Assembly (NCBI RefSeq): GCF_029395675.1
Contig: NZ_CP115184.1
Coordinates: 2,046,001 to 2,110,000, forward strand
Direction of reading: 5' to 3'
Source of the DNA: Janibacter cremeus
GTDB lineage: Bacteria > Actinomycetota > Actinomycetes > Actinomycetales > Dermatophilaceae
DNA length: 64,000 nucleotides
In this document: one piece after another, positions 51,185 to 60,746 of the stretch
How positions within the stretch are numbered: the stretch's first letter is position 1
How the letters are laid out: every line of letters starts with the position of its first letter
Program-made: the position numbers and the translations under genes
Notes under the pieces: generated by a model
What the model saw: the letters and a program-made list of their open reading frames with translations, nothing else
Told to the model about the DNA's origin: nothing
Database searches by the model: none

Positions 51185-52299
51185 CAGTGCCTCGCACTGC
51201 TCGGAGCCTGATGCCGGTCCCTGGACTCGATGACCTCCAGCACCTCGGTCGCGCGACAGGTGCCCACGAGCACACCGTCGTCGTCGACGACGACACCGCG
51301 CCGGCTCGGCGAGGACAGGGCTGCGTCGAGGGCCCCGCGCAGGGGTCCGTCGACGGTCGCCAGCGTGCCCCCGAGCGCCAGGTCCTCCTCGGTGACCGCA
51401 CCGTCGGCGTCGGCGGGGCGGGCCCAGCCGAGAGGGCGGCGCTCCGCGTCGGTGACGAGGACCCAGCCGTCGGAGTCCGCGCTGCTGCCCGCGGCGCCCA
51501 CCGGGGTGCCGAGGACGACGGTCACCTCCTCGTGCAGGGGGTACTCCGCGGCATCGAAGCCGAGTGCGCGGTAGCCGCGGTCCTTGCCGAGGAAGTCGGC
51601 GACGAAGGCGTCGGCCGGTGAGGCGAGCAGATCACGGGGGGTGGCCATCTGGGCCAGCACGCCACCGGTACGCAGCACGGCCACGTGGTCGCCGAGCTTG
51701 ATCGCCTCGTCGATGTCGTGGGTGACCATGACGATGGTCTTGCCGAGCTCGCCCTGCAGGCGCAGGAACTCGTCCTGCAGCTGCCCGCGCACGACCGGGT
51801 CCACCGCGGAGAAGGGCTCGTCCATGAGCATCACCGGCGGGTCCGCGGCGAGGGCGCGGGCGACGCCGACGCGCTGCTGCTGCCCCCCGGAGAGCTGGCT
51901 GGGGTAGCGGCGTCCGAGCGCAGGGTCGATGCCGACGAGCTCGAGGAGCTCACGCGCACGAGTCAACGCCGTGCGGCTCTTCTCACCGAGCAGCAGCGGC
52001 ACCGCGGCCACATTGCGCTCGACGGTGTGGTGCGGGAAGAGACCACCGTGCTGGATCACGTACCCGATGCCCCGGCGCAGCTGCGCGGGGTCCATCGCCT
52101 GGACGTCCTGGCCGTCGATCGTCACCGTGCCGGAGGTCGGCTCGACCATCCGGTTGATCATCCGCAGGGTGGTCGTCTTGCCGCAGCCCGACGGGCCGAC
52201 GAGCACGGTGATGGCGCGATCGGGCGCGCGCAGACTCAGATCGTCGACCGCCACGGATCCTCCGGGGAACCGCTTGGTCACGCCCTCCAGTTCGATCAT
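51184..52299 (-). CDS. Osmoprotectant ABC transporter ATPase with CBS region (ProV/OpuCA-like)
   Basis: 371-residue ATPase: Walker A GPSGCGKTT, Q-loop YVIQHGGLFPH, signature LSGGQQQR, Walker B VMLMDEPFSAVDP, switch VTHDIDEA. The region from about residue 240 resembles a degenerate CBS pair (DGWVLVTDAERRPLGWARP ... GVVVDDDGVLVGTCRATEVLEVI), which in OpuA-type importers senses ionic strength. It is the first gene of the importer operon. ATG 52299. Confidence 0.92.
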   Translation of the reverse strand: MIELEGVTKRFPGGSVAVDDLSLRAPDRAITVLVGPSGCGKTTTLRMINRMVEPTSGTVTIDGQDVQAMDPAQLRRGIGYVIQHGGLFPHHTVERNVAAVPLLLGEKSRTALTRARELLELVGIDPALGRRYPSQLSGGQQQRVGVARALAADPPVMLMDEPFSAVDPVVRGQLQDEFLRLQGELGKTIVMVTHDIDEAIKLGDHVAVLRTGGVLAQMATPRDLLASPADAFVADFLGKDRGYRALGFDAAEYPLHEEVTVVLGTPVGAAGSSADSDGWVLVTDAERRPLGWARPADADGAVTEEDLALGGTLATVDGPLRGALDAALSSPSRRGVVVDDDGVLVGTCRATEVLEVIESRDRHQAPSSARH

Positions 52300-52331
52300 G
52301 CTCGGCTGCTTCCTGTCGAGTACGCACCAAC

Positions 52332-53384
52332 CTACTGGGTGAACAGCTCCAAGACCTCAGATCGCGGCACGCTCGCCAGATCCGGGTGCTCCCACCGCGG
52401 CTGCTTGTCCTTGTCGACGAGCAGGCCGCGCACGCCCTCGCTGAAGTCAGGGCGGTGCAGCAGGTTGGCGCTGACGACGGTGTCCGTCCGCAGCACCTCG
52501 CGCACCGACTCCGCGTCCGCAGCGCGACGCACCGCCTCGAGGGTGACGGCCACCGACAACGGCGAGCGCACGGAGATCTCCTCGGCCGCCGCCTGCGCGG
52601 CCGGGTCAGCGTGCCCCCGGAGTCGCTCGAGGATCACGGCCGGGTCGTTGCCGGCGTAGCACTCGTCGATCCACCCCCGCGCCGCGGCGAGGGTGCCCTG
52701 CGTCGCGGAGGCGGGCACACCCCCTTCGGCTCCTGCCCCCGGCACGGCCTCGACCGGTCCGCCGGCGGCCACGGCGGCAAGCAGGTCCGGGATGCTCGCG
52801 GAGTCGACGACGCAGTCCGCCAGACCGGCATCGACCGCATCGGCACCGCCGACCGTCGCGCCGGTCATCGCCATGTGCGTGCCGAGCTCGCCGGGCGTCC
52901 GCGAGAGCAGGTAGGTCGCGGCGACGTCGGGGAAGAAGCCGATGATCGTCTCGGGCATCGCGATCCGGGAGCGCTCCGTGGCCCATCGGGCGTCGGCGAA
53001 CATCGAGATCCCGAGCCCGCCGCCCATGACGATGCCGTCCATGACGGCGATGACCGGCTTGGGGTACTCCGCGATCTGCGCGTCGAGGACGTACTCGTCG
53101 GCCCAGAAGTCCACGCCGCCGGAGCTGCCGGCCAGGTGCGCCTCCCGGACGGCGCGCACGTCGCCACCGGCGCACAGGCCCTTCTCCCCCGCGCCCTCGA
53201 TCGAGACGGCGGTGATCGCGTCGTCCTCCTGCCACTGCGTCAGCTGGGTCCGTACCGCGACGACCATGTCGCGGGTGAGGGAGTTGATCGCCCGGGGGCG
53301 GTTGAGCAGGACGCGGCCGAGCACGCCGTCACGGGCGAAGAGCACCTCGTCGGTGCCGGTGCTGCCGGGGGTGAAGTCAGGCAT
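52332..53384 (-). CDS. Enoyl-CoA hydratase/isomerase family, 3-hydroxyisobutyryl-CoA hydrolase-like
   Basis: 350-residue crotonase-fold protein. LLNRPRAINSLTRDMV, CoA/oxyanion loop GAGEKGLCAGGDVRAVREAH and IAVMDGIVMGGGLGISMFADARWATERSRIAMPETIIGFFPDVAATYLLSR, with the catalytic Glu of MPE and Asp in FFPD, match 3-hydroxyisobutyryl-CoA hydrolase of valine breakdown. Length and the C-terminal helical part (about residues 240-350) also fit HIBCH rather than short crotonases. ATG 53384. It would complement IcmF and the acyl-CoA dehydrogenases in branched-chain catabolism. Confidence 0.87.
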   Translation of the reverse strand: MPDFTPGSTGTDEVLFARDGVLGRVLLNRPRAINSLTRDMVVAVRTQLTQWQEDDAITAVSIEGAGEKGLCAGGDVRAVREAHLAGSSGGVDFWADEYVLDAQIAEYPKPVIAVMDGIVMGGGLGISMFADARWATERSRIAMPETIIGFFPDVAATYLLSRTPGELGTHMAMTGATVGGADAVDAGLADCVVDSASIPDLLAAVAAGGPVEAVPGAGAEGGVPASATQGTLAAARGWIDECYAGNDPAVILERLRGHADPAAQAAAEEISVRSPLSVAVTLEAVRRAADAESVREVLRTDTVVSANLLHRPDFSEGVRGLLVDKDKQPRWEHPDLASVPRSEVLELFTQ

Positions 53385-53496
53385 GGGCGTCACCTTCGCA
53401 CACGGGATGCGGGCCCGTGCACACGAGGACCCCTGGCGCACTTCGACGTCGGATCCGGGGGTGCCGGTCACGGGGTGTCCCTTTCGGACACACCCG

Positions 53497-54972
53497 TCAG
53501 TCGTCGAGGCGGGCGAATGGGACGGCGGCCTCCAGCTCGAAGGCCAGCTCGAGCAGCAGCCGCTCCTGGCCGCGCCGCGCGGAGAACATGACCCCGATCG
53601 GTCGCCCGTCGTCGGTGCGTCCCAGCGGCAGCGAGATCGAGGGCTGACCGCTCGCGTTGTGCAGCGGGGTGAAGCCGACGTACTGGGTCAGGCGCTCCAT
53701 GTGCGTCTCGAAGTCCAGGTCGCCGGAGAGGTACCCGATCCGCGGCGTGGTGTGGCACAGGGTCGGCGTGAGCACCAGGTCCAGCTGTCGGGGGAAGAGC
53801 CTCTCCGCCCCGATACCGGTGGCGGCCAGCCGGGCCAGGACCAGGGGTGTGCGCGCCAGGCGCCGCTTGGCCTTCGCGGCCAGTCCGAGGGTGAGTCGGT
53901 CCAGGCGGGCGGGGTCGAAGTCCTCGCCGTACAGGCCCTTCCCCTGGGCCTTGGTGGCGAGGGCGAGCAGGCCCCAGTAGTCCTCGAAGTCGGTCTTGAA
54001 GAACTGCGGGATCGGTACGTCGACGTCCGCCTCGAGGTCGTGGCCGAGATCCTCGAGGAGGGCGCCGACTGCTTCGACGGCGGCGCGGGTCTGCGGGTCG
54101 GAGGGGCCGATGAGCGGCGAGTCGAGCATCATGCCGATGCGCAGCCGGCGGGCGCCGGGCCCCTCGACGAGCCCGACGGGTGGCAGGGCGCGGGAGGGCT
54201 GGTAGCGCTCGGCGGCGGCGATGAAGTTCGCGGTGTCACGCACGGTCCGGGTCAGGGCACCGTTGACGACGATCCTGATCGGGGCCTGGTCGGTCGTGGG
54301 GTCACCGAGGAGCCGCCCACGGGTGGCCTTGAGGCCGACGAGGCCGCAGGCCGCGGCGGGGATGCGGATCGATCCGCCGCCGTCGTTGCCGTGGGCGATC
54401 GGGAGGGCGCCGGAGGCGACGAGTGCCGCCGAGCCGCCGGAGGAGCCTCCCGCGGAGTACCCGGTGTCCCAGGGGTTGCGGGTCACGCGTCCGTCGGGCC
54501 GCTCGGTGGTCGCGGTCCAGCCGAAGGGCGGACAGGTCGTGGTCGCCACCGGCATCACCCCGGTGGAGAGGAACTGCTTCACGAAGGGCCCGTCCTCCGT
54601 GACCGCGGCGGTGGGCAGCGCGTCGGACCCCATGGTCATGGGCAGGCCGGCGTGGTGGACGTTGTCCTTGATCGCGGAGGGCACCCCGGCGAAGGGGGCC
54701 GACGTCCCCGTCGGCACGTGGCCGGCCCGGCGCCGGGCCCGCTCGAAGTCGCGCACCATCGTGGCGCCGAGCACCGGGTCGACCGCCTCGACGCGGGCGA
54801 TCGCGGCCTCGACGGCCTCCTGCGCGCTGATCCGGCCCGAGCGGATCTCCTCGGCGACGCCGGTGGCGTCAAGCGTCCCGAGGGCGTCGCCGGTGAAGGC
54901 CGACACCCGTCGCGACTCGTGGTCCTCGCGGACCTGCTCGTGCGGTGCCGGGCGGGAGGTGTCGGTCGTCAT
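53497..54972 (-). CDS. Amidase-signature family amidase
   Basis: 491-residue amidase with the Ser-cisSer-Lys triad: Lys in SAIKDNVHHAG, and GYSAGGSSGGSAALVASGALPIAHGNDGGGSIRIPAAACGLVGLKATRGR holding the cis-Ser and the nucleophile (SIRIPAA). The rest (FTPLHNASGQPSISLPLGRTDDGRPIGVMF) is typical of broad-substrate amidases rather than GatA, which would sit with gatB/gatC. ATG 54972. It hydrolyses an amide, substrate unknown; single gene upstream of HIBCH. Confidence 0.9.
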   Translation of the reverse strand: MTTDTSRPAPHEQVREDHESRRVSAFTGDALGTLDATGVAEEIRSGRISAQEAVEAAIARVEAVDPVLGATMVRDFERARRRAGHVPTGTSAPFAGVPSAIKDNVHHAGLPMTMGSDALPTAAVTEDGPFVKQFLSTGVMPVATTTCPPFGWTATTERPDGRVTRNPWDTGYSAGGSSGGSAALVASGALPIAHGNDGGGSIRIPAAACGLVGLKATRGRLLGDPTTDQAPIRIVVNGALTRTVRDTANFIAAAERYQPSRALPPVGLVEGPGARRLRIGMMLDSPLIGPSDPQTRAAVEAVGALLEDLGHDLEADVDVPIPQFFKTDFEDYWGLLALATKAQGKGLYGEDFDPARLDRLTLGLAAKAKRRLARTPLVLARLAATGIGAERLFPRQLDLVLTPTLCHTTPRIGYLSGDLDFETHMERLTQYVGFTPLHNASGQPSISLPLGRTDDGRPIGVMFSARRGQERLLLELAFELEAAVPFARLDD

Positions 54973-55004
54973 GTCCGGATATTACCCGCCGGTCACAGCC
55001 GGCC

Positions 55005-56636
55005 TCAGTAGGTGATCGAGAAGACCCACACCGCCAGGGTCATCACGGTCAGGGTGACCAGCACGATGCCGATGAGGTTCAGCCAGATGCCGCCCTTCAT
55101 CATCTGCGGGATCGTCACGTAGCCCGAGCCGAAGGCGATGGCGTTGGGCGGGGTGGCGACCGGGAGCATGAAGGCGCAGGTGGCGGCCAGCGCGACGGGG
55201 ATGGTCAGCAGCATGGGGTCCAGGCCGAGGCCGAGCGCGACGCCTCCGGCCACCGGGAGGAAGGTCGCCGACGTGGCCGTGTTGCTCGTCAGCTCGGTGA
55301 GGAAGAGGATCGCGGTCGCGAACACGACCACGAGGAGGATCACCGGGATCCCCTCCAGGGTCTTGGCCTGCTCGCCGATCCACTTGGTCAACCCCGAGGA
55401 CTCGAACTGCCCGGAGAGCGCCAGACCACCGCCGAAGAGGAGCAGCACGCCCCACGGGAGCTGCACCGCGCTCTGCCAGTCGAGCAAGCGCACCCCTCGA
55501 GCGGCGCCGGCCGGCAGCAGGAAGAGCACCACCGCGACCACCATGGCGATGCCGGCGTCGCTGATCGGGGTGTCCTCGGGCCAGATCAGCGGTACGCCCA
55601 CCCAGGACGCGGCCGCGAGGACGAAGACCGTCAGGACCCCCTTCTCCCCCGTCGAGGTCGGCCCGAGCTTGTTCAGCTCCCGCGACATCAGCTCCCTCCC
55701 GCCGGGGATCTGGTCGATCTCCGGCTTGAAGATCACCTTCGTCAGCAGGAACCAGCAGATGACCATGAAGACCACGGACAACGGCACGCCGACGAGCATC
55801 CACTGCCCGAAGCCGATGTCGATGTCGTGGTTCTTGGAGAGGTAACCGACGAGCAGGGTGTTGGGCGGGGTACCGATGATCGTGCCGAGGGAGCCGATGG
55901 ACGCCGCATAGGCGATGCCGAGCATGAGGGCGGTACCGAAGTTGGTCTTCAGCACACCCTGCTCCGCCGGGTCCTCCCCCTTCGCCTCCCCGGCCCCGTC
56001 GGCCTCCGCCTCGGCCGCGTCGGCCAGCTCCGGGCTCTCCTCCAGCCCGACGACGAGCATCAGCACAGAGACGCCGATCGGCAGCATCATCACGGCGGTC
56101 GCGGTGTTGGACACCCACATCGACAGGAATCCGGTGGCGATCATGAAGCCGGCGATGACCATCGCCGGGTTGGTGCCCATGGCGCGGACCGTGACCAGGG
56201 CGATGCGCCGGTGCAGGTTCCACCGCTGCATCGCCAGGGCGAGCATGAAGCCACCCATGAACAGGAAGATGATGTCGCTGCCGTAGGAGGCCCCGACGTC
56301 GGCGATGTCCGCTCCGCCGAGCACCGGGAAGAGGACCAGGGGCAGCAGCGCGGTCGCCGGGATGGGGATCGCCTCGGTCATCCACCAGATGCCCATGAGG
56401 ACGGCGGTGCCGGCGGTCACCCGGGCGGCACTCGGCGCATCGCCCGGCATCAGCCAGTAGACGGCCAGCGCGCCGACCACTCCCGCGAGCATCCCCCACC
56501 TGCGCACCCGCGTGGCACGCTCCGGCTCGTCGCCCTTGCGCTCCCCGGCCGAGCGCTGGTCCGGGTCCTCCCAGTTGTCGGCCTCCGGGGGGTCGGTGTG
56601 CGTACGCCCCTCGGGGACAGGTGGTGGCTGGCTCAT
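55005..56636 (-). CDS. DASS family (SLC13) sodium/dicarboxylate symporter
   Basis: 543-residue transporter with about 11 hydrophobic helices after a 45-residue charged cytoplasmic N-terminus. The two SNT sodium/substrate motifs are in SMWVSNTATAVMMLP and ELTSNTATSATFLP, and IGTPPN and ATPPNAIAFGSGYV are the family signatures. It is expected to take up C4-dicarboxylates such as succinate, malate or fumarate with Na+. A negatively charged loop (LADAAEAEADGAGEAKGEDP) interrupts the first half. ATG 56636 with GGAGGGAG about eight bases upstream. Confidence 0.9.
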   Translation of the reverse strand: MSQPPPVPEGRTHTDPPEADNWEDPDQRSAGERKGDEPERATRVRRWGMLAGVVGALAVYWLMPGDAPSAARVTAGTAVLMGIWWMTEAIPIPATALLPLVLFPVLGGADIADVGASYGSDIIFLFMGGFMLALAMQRWNLHRRIALVTVRAMGTNPAMVIAGFMIATGFLSMWVSNTATAVMMLPIGVSVLMLVVGLEESPELADAAEAEADGAGEAKGEDPAEQGVLKTNFGTALMLGIAYAASIGSLGTIIGTPPNTLLVGYLSKNHDIDIGFGQWMLVGVPLSVVFMVICWFLLTKVIFKPEIDQIPGGRELMSRELNKLGPTSTGEKGVLTVFVLAAASWVGVPLIWPEDTPISDAGIAMVVAVVLFLLPAGAARGVRLLDWQSAVQLPWGVLLLFGGGLALSGQFESSGLTKWIGEQAKTLEGIPVILLVVVFATAILFLTELTSNTATSATFLPVAGGVALGLGLDPMLLTIPVALAATCAFMLPVATPPNAIAFGSGYVTIPQMMKGGIWLNLIGIVLVTLTVMTLAVWVFSITY

Positions 56637-56670
56637 GGCGCTGCTCCCTCCGTGCGGACTCACTTGTCCC

Positions 56671-57837
56671 CTACCCGGATCGGCGGACGCAAACCTCCAG
56701 CACGACCAGTGCCAGGACGACGGCCGCAGCGACGAATCCGACGACTCCGGGCCACGCGGCTGCCTCCCACGCCAGCCCGCCCGCCCAGCCCAGGACACTG
56801 GACCCGCCGTAGTAGGCCAGGTTGTACAGGGCGGTGGACTGGGACCGTGAGTGCACCGCCCGGGCGCCGGCCCACCCCGAGGCGACGGAGTGCGCGCCGA
56901 AGAACCCGCCGGTGAGGACGACCAGCCCGAGCAGCACCAACCACAGCCGTCCGGCGAGGGTGATGGCCACCCCCGCGAGCATGACCAGCACCAGCACGAC
57001 GATCACCGGGTACCTGCCGTGGTGCGATGCCGCGATGCCGGCACGGGGGGCGGAGACCGTGCCCGCCAGGTAGGCGAGGAAGGCCAGCCCGACCAGCCAT
57101 CCCGGCAGGAGGTACGGCGGCGCGACGAGCCGGAAGGAGAGGTAGTTGTACGTCGCGACGAAGCCACCCATGAGGAGGAAGGCGATGAGGTACAGCCCCA
57201 CGAGGGCAGGGTCACGCAGGTTGCCGGCCACCTTGTGCAGGGCGGCGCGCGCCCCTCCCCCGCGGACGGCGACGAACCCTCGCTCGGCCGGGACCAGCAG
57301 CACGAAGGCGAGCGCCGCCACGGCCCCGATGACGGAGACGACGGTCAGGCCCACGCGCCACGAGGTCTGCTCGGCCACCGGTGTCGCCACGAGCCGGCCG
57401 GTGAGGCCACCGACCGTGGTCCCCCCGACGAACCACCCTGCCGCCACGATCGCGGCCCGGGTCTCCACCTCGTCGTTGAGGTAGGCCATCGCGAGGGCAG
57501 GCACCCCGGCGAGGAAGACCCCCTGCAGCAGACGCACGAGCAGGACGAGCTCGAGGGTCGGCATCCACGCCGAGACCAGACCCAGAATCGTCGCGCCGAC
57601 CACCGCGACGAGCATCGCGCGCCGACGCCCGTAACGATCTCCGACGAAGGACCACGGCATCACCGCGACCGCCAGGCCCAGGGTCGCCGCGGAGATCGTC
57701 AGGGCAGCGGTGTCCGCGCCGGTGCCGAGGTCCCGGGCGATGTCCGGCAGGACACCCTGCGGCGAGTAGAGCTGGGCGAAGGTGGCCAGCGCCGCGCACA
57801 CCAGCGCGACGACGAGCCGCACCTGGCGCCTGGTCAC
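56671..57837 (-). CDS. MFS transporter, YnfM-type
   Basis: 388-residue major facilitator with 12 predicted helices. The first-half loop has the MFS motif GDRYGRRRAMLV, preceded by SPQGVLPDIARDLG, typical of the small-compound efflux (YnfM/CynX-like) group. GTG 57837 was chosen because it lies next to the first helix; the frame remains open upstream into the previous gene. It is the third gene of the molybdopterin-oxidoreductase unit, 17 bases past the helical protein, and may export or import a product of that enzyme. Substrate unknown. Confidence 0.85.
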   Translation of the reverse strand: MTRRQVRLVVALVCAALATFAQLYSPQGVLPDIARDLGTGADTAALTISAATLGLAVAVMPWSFVGDRYGRRRAMLVAVVGATILGLVSAWMPTLELVLLVRLLQGVFLAGVPALAMAYLNDEVETRAAIVAAGWFVGGTTVGGLTGRLVATPVAEQTSWRVGLTVVSVIGAVAALAFVLLVPAERGFVAVRGGGARAALHKVAGNLRDPALVGLYLIAFLLMGGFVATYNYLSFRLVAPPYLLPGWLVGLAFLAYLAGTVSAPRAGIAASHHGRYPVIVVLVLVMLAGVAITLAGRLWLVLLGLVVLTGGFFGAHSVASGWAGARAVHSRSQSTALYNLAYYGGSSVLGWAGGLAWEAAAWPGVVGFVAAAVVLALVVLEVCVRRSG

Positions 57838-57854
57838 CTCGTCTGCACGCGGAG

Positions 57855-58334
57855 TCAGTCCATGCTCGCCAGCGTCTGCGGCGAGCGCACCTTGAGCATC
57901 GTGTTCGCCCACTTCATCTGGCGCTGAGTCTGCGGGTGGCGCTTCTTGCTCAGCTGCAGCAGGTCGGCCTCACGTGCGGCCTGTGCGTGCTGGGCCAGCA
58001 TCTCCCAGTCGAGCGAGGTCTCCGCGGCCAGCAGGTACAGGGTCCGGACGTCGTCGAGCAGGGTCAGCGGCGTGACCTCCTCGACCGTCGCGGCCCGGGC
58101 GAGCGCCTCCTCTGCGCTCGGCTGCCCGGCCTCGGCGCTCAGCTGCACGTCGTACCCGGCGGCGGCATCGGCGAGCTGGCGCACGTTCTCCCGCGACCAC
58201 CGCAGCAGGTCGATCGCCACGTGGTGCACCTCGTGGTCCGAGGGATGGCGTGCCAGCATCACCTGCAGGTGCTCGGCCACCTTGTTCTCCCCCTGGTGGA
58301 GCTTGGTCAGGGCGTACTCGAGACCGGCCTTCAT
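57855..58334 (-). CDS. Helical protein of unknown function, partner of molybdoenzyme
   Basis: 159-residue protein with no signal or membrane segment. It is mostly helical: TKLHQGENKVAEHLQVMLARH, HHVAIDLLRWSRENVRQLADAA, LLDDVRTLYLLAAETSLDWEMLAQHAQAARE, RQMKWANTMLKVRSPQTLA. The pattern of H and E residues suggests a ferritin-like four-helix bundle, but the ExxH metal motifs are not clear. It overlaps the molybdopterin oxidoreductase stop (ATGA), so the two are translationally coupled; a chaperone or small subunit role is possible (inference). Confidence 0.7.
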   Translation of the reverse strand: MKAGLEYALTKLHQGENKVAEHLQVMLARHPSDHEVHHVAIDLLRWSRENVRQLADAAAGYDVQLSAEAGQPSAEEALARAATVEEVTPLTLLDDVRTLYLLAAETSLDWEMLAQHAQAAREADLLQLSKKRHPQTQRQMKWANTMLKVRSPQTLASMD

Positions 58335-60667
58335 GACGTCACCTTCTCGATGCGTGCGACTCCCAGCTTGAACATGGGCTGCTTGGACACCGGGTCCCAG
58401 TCGGTCACCGTCGTCTCGTTGGCCGCGCGCCCGTCGGCCTCCGACGGTGGCCCGGTGGGGTGGTCGGTGTCCCAGTAGCCGTAGTGGAACGGCACGAAGG
58501 CGACGCCGGGACGGCAGTCGCCGAGCCGCACCTCTCCGCGCATCGCGCCGCGCGGCGTGCTGACCTGCACCCGGTCCCCTTCCGCGACACCGATCTCGGT
58601 GGCGTCGGTCTCGGACAGCTCCACCCACACCCGTGGGGCGGCGTCGTTGAGCTCCGGCGCCCGGCCGGTCTTGGTGCGGGTGTGGAAGTGGTAGATCGTG
58701 CGCCCGGTGGTCAGGTACATCGGGTACTCGTCGTCAGGCTCCTCGTGCGGCGGCAGGTAGGTCGCCCCCTTGAGCACGGCCTTCCCGTGGGGATTGAGCG
58801 CCTTGTAGTCGGTCGGCTGGACCGAGGCGCCGGTGACCAGGTCACGCCCGTAGGTCTCGCACAGCGCCGGGGCGGCCCAGAAGCCGCCGTCCTCGTAGAG
58901 GCGCTCGGTCCCGTCCGGACGCTCCTCCGTGCACGGCCACTGGATGCCGCCGCGCTCACGCAGCAGGTCGTAGGACATCCCGCTGTAGTCGCAGGGACGA
59001 CCGGCGCTGCACCGCTTCCACGCCTCGAAGGCCGACTCGGGGTCGTGCCAGGTGACCAGCGGGCCGCCGTCGCGGTCGGTCAGCTCCATCCGGGCGGCGA
59101 AGTCGAGGAAGATGTCCAGGTCCGGGCGGGCCTGCCCGGGCGGGTCCACCGCACGCTCGGTCAGGTGGACCGTGCGGTCGGTGTTGGTGAAGGTCCCGGT
59201 CTTCTCACCCCACCCGGCGGCCGGCAAGACGACATCGGCGAGCGCGGTGGTCTCGGTGGGGAAGATGTCCTGGACGACGACGAAGAGGTTCTCGTCCGAG
59301 AGGATCGAGCGGATCCGGGCGAGCTCGGGCAGCGAGACCGCCGGGTTGGTCGCCGAGATCCACAGGAAGGTGATCGTCCCCTCCTGCATGTGGTGGAACA
59401 TCTCCATCACGTGCGTCGGCGGGCTGTGGTGCGGCACCTGCATCATGTCGACGTTCCAGATCTCGGCCAGCTGCCGGATGTGCTCGTCGTTCTGCCAGTT
59501 GCGGAAGGCGGGCAGATCACCGTCGGCGCCGCACTCCCGGGTGTTCTCCGCAGTCGGCTGCCCGTTCATCTGCAGCACCCCGCAGCCGGGACGAGCGAGC
59601 ATCCCCCGCAGGAGCACGAGGTTGTTCACCTGCACCGCGGTCGCCGTGGCCTGGTGCGACTGGTACACGCCCTGCAGGACGGTCGCGAGCAGCCTCTCGG
59701 CACCACCCACCAGCTCGGCCGCGGCGACGATGTCGGTGGCCTCCAGGCCACACACCTGCGCCGCCCACTCGGGGGTGCAGTCGGCGACCTCGTCGGCGAG
59801 GGTGCCGTACCCGACGGTGTGCTCCTCCACGAACGCGTGGTCGACGTGGTCGCGCTCGATCACCTCGTGCAGCAGGGCGTTGAGCAGCGCGAGGTTGGTG
59901 CCCGGCCGCGGCGCGAGGTGGACCGTCGCGTGCTCGGCGACGACCGTGCGACGCGGGTCGACGACGAGCAGCCTCGGTGGGTCCTCGCCGGCCAGGCGGT
60001 CCAGGATGCGCATCCACAGCACGGGCTGGGTCTCGGCGACGTTGTGCCCGAAGAGGGCGATGACGTCGGCGTGGTCGATGTCGGCGTAGCTCGCCGGCTG
60101 GCCGTCGCTGCCGAAGGTCTCCTTCAGCGCCTCCCCCGCGGTCGCCGTGCACAACCGGGTGTTGCCGTCCAGGTGGTCGGTCCCGATCCCGGCACGGGCG
60201 ATCGTGGTCAGCGTGTAGTACTCCTCGGCGAAGAGCTGACCGCTGGTGTAGAAGCTGATCGCCCGGGGCCCCTTCGACTCCAGCTCCCGGCGGCAGCGCT
60301 CCACCACGCGCCCCATGGCCGTGTCCCAGTCGGTCGGGACGAGCTCACCCCCTTCGCGCACCATCGGCGTGGTGAGCCGGTCACGGGAGCTGCCCGACTC
60401 CCAGCCGTGCAGGGACTTGATGTCCAGCCGACCCCGGTTGACGCGGTCCGTGGCCCTGCCGCGCACGCCGACCATGCGCCCGTCCATCACCGCGATGTCC
60501 ATCGCGTCCCCGTTGGAGTCCAGGATCGAGGCGGCGGGCACCCACTCCTGCACGTCCTCCGCTCGTACGCCGTCCGTGAAGTACTCGTCCACCCGTTCGG
60601 GCCACATGTGCCCCCTGGCGAAGGGGGTCCGTCGACCCCATGGGTCCTCGATCCGTGTCCGGTCCAT
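58331..60667 (-). CDS. Molybdopterin oxidoreductase lacking the N-terminal Fe-S cysteines
   Basis: 778-residue enzyme of the DMSO-reductase/assimilatory nitrate reductase superfamily. It has DIAVMDGRMVGVRGRATDRVN, DNTRLC-type DGNTRLCTATAGEALKETFG (Mo-ligand Cys), FGHNVAETQPVLWMRI, WISATNPAVSLPE, FPTETTALADVVLPAAGWGEKTGT (molybdopterin site) and the C-terminal dinucleotide-binding YLTTGRTIYHFHTRTKTGR. Where relatives have CxxCxxxC the sequence is S47-x2-D50-x3-D54, and the usual GRLC position is GRLD (D82): no [4Fe-4S] ligands remain. ATG 60667 with GGAGGGAG. First gene of a three-gene unit with a helical protein and an MFS transporter. Reaction unknown. Confidence 0.85.
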   Translation of the reverse strand: MDRTRIEDPWGRRTPFARGHMWPERVDEYFTDGVRAEDVQEWVPAASILDSNGDAMDIAVMDGRMVGVRGRATDRVNRGRLDIKSLHGWESGSSRDRLTTPMVREGGELVPTDWDTAMGRVVERCRRELESKGPRAISFYTSGQLFAEEYYTLTTIARAGIGTDHLDGNTRLCTATAGEALKETFGSDGQPASYADIDHADVIALFGHNVAETQPVLWMRILDRLAGEDPPRLLVVDPRRTVVAEHATVHLAPRPGTNLALLNALLHEVIERDHVDHAFVEEHTVGYGTLADEVADCTPEWAAQVCGLEATDIVAAAELVGGAERLLATVLQGVYQSHQATATAVQVNNLVLLRGMLARPGCGVLQMNGQPTAENTRECGADGDLPAFRNWQNDEHIRQLAEIWNVDMMQVPHHSPPTHVMEMFHHMQEGTITFLWISATNPAVSLPELARIRSILSDENLFVVVQDIFPTETTALADVVLPAAGWGEKTGTFTNTDRTVHLTERAVDPPGQARPDLDIFLDFAARMELTDRDGGPLVTWHDPESAFEAWKRCSAGRPCDYSGMSYDLLRERGGIQWPCTEERPDGTERLYEDGGFWAAPALCETYGRDLVTGASVQPTDYKALNPHGKAVLKGATYLPPHEEPDDEYPMYLTTGRTIYHFHTRTKTGRAPELNDAAPRVWVELSETDATEIGVAEGDRVQVSTPRGAMRGEVRLGDCRPGVAFVPFHYGYWDTDHPTGPPSEADGRAANETTVTDWDPVSKQPMFKLGVARIEKVTS

Positions 60668-60746
60668 CACGCGGCTCCCTCCGACTGGCCTGCACTGACC
60701 TCGTCGGCCCTACCCCGTGGGCGCCGTTTGATGCCTGCTTCGGTGC

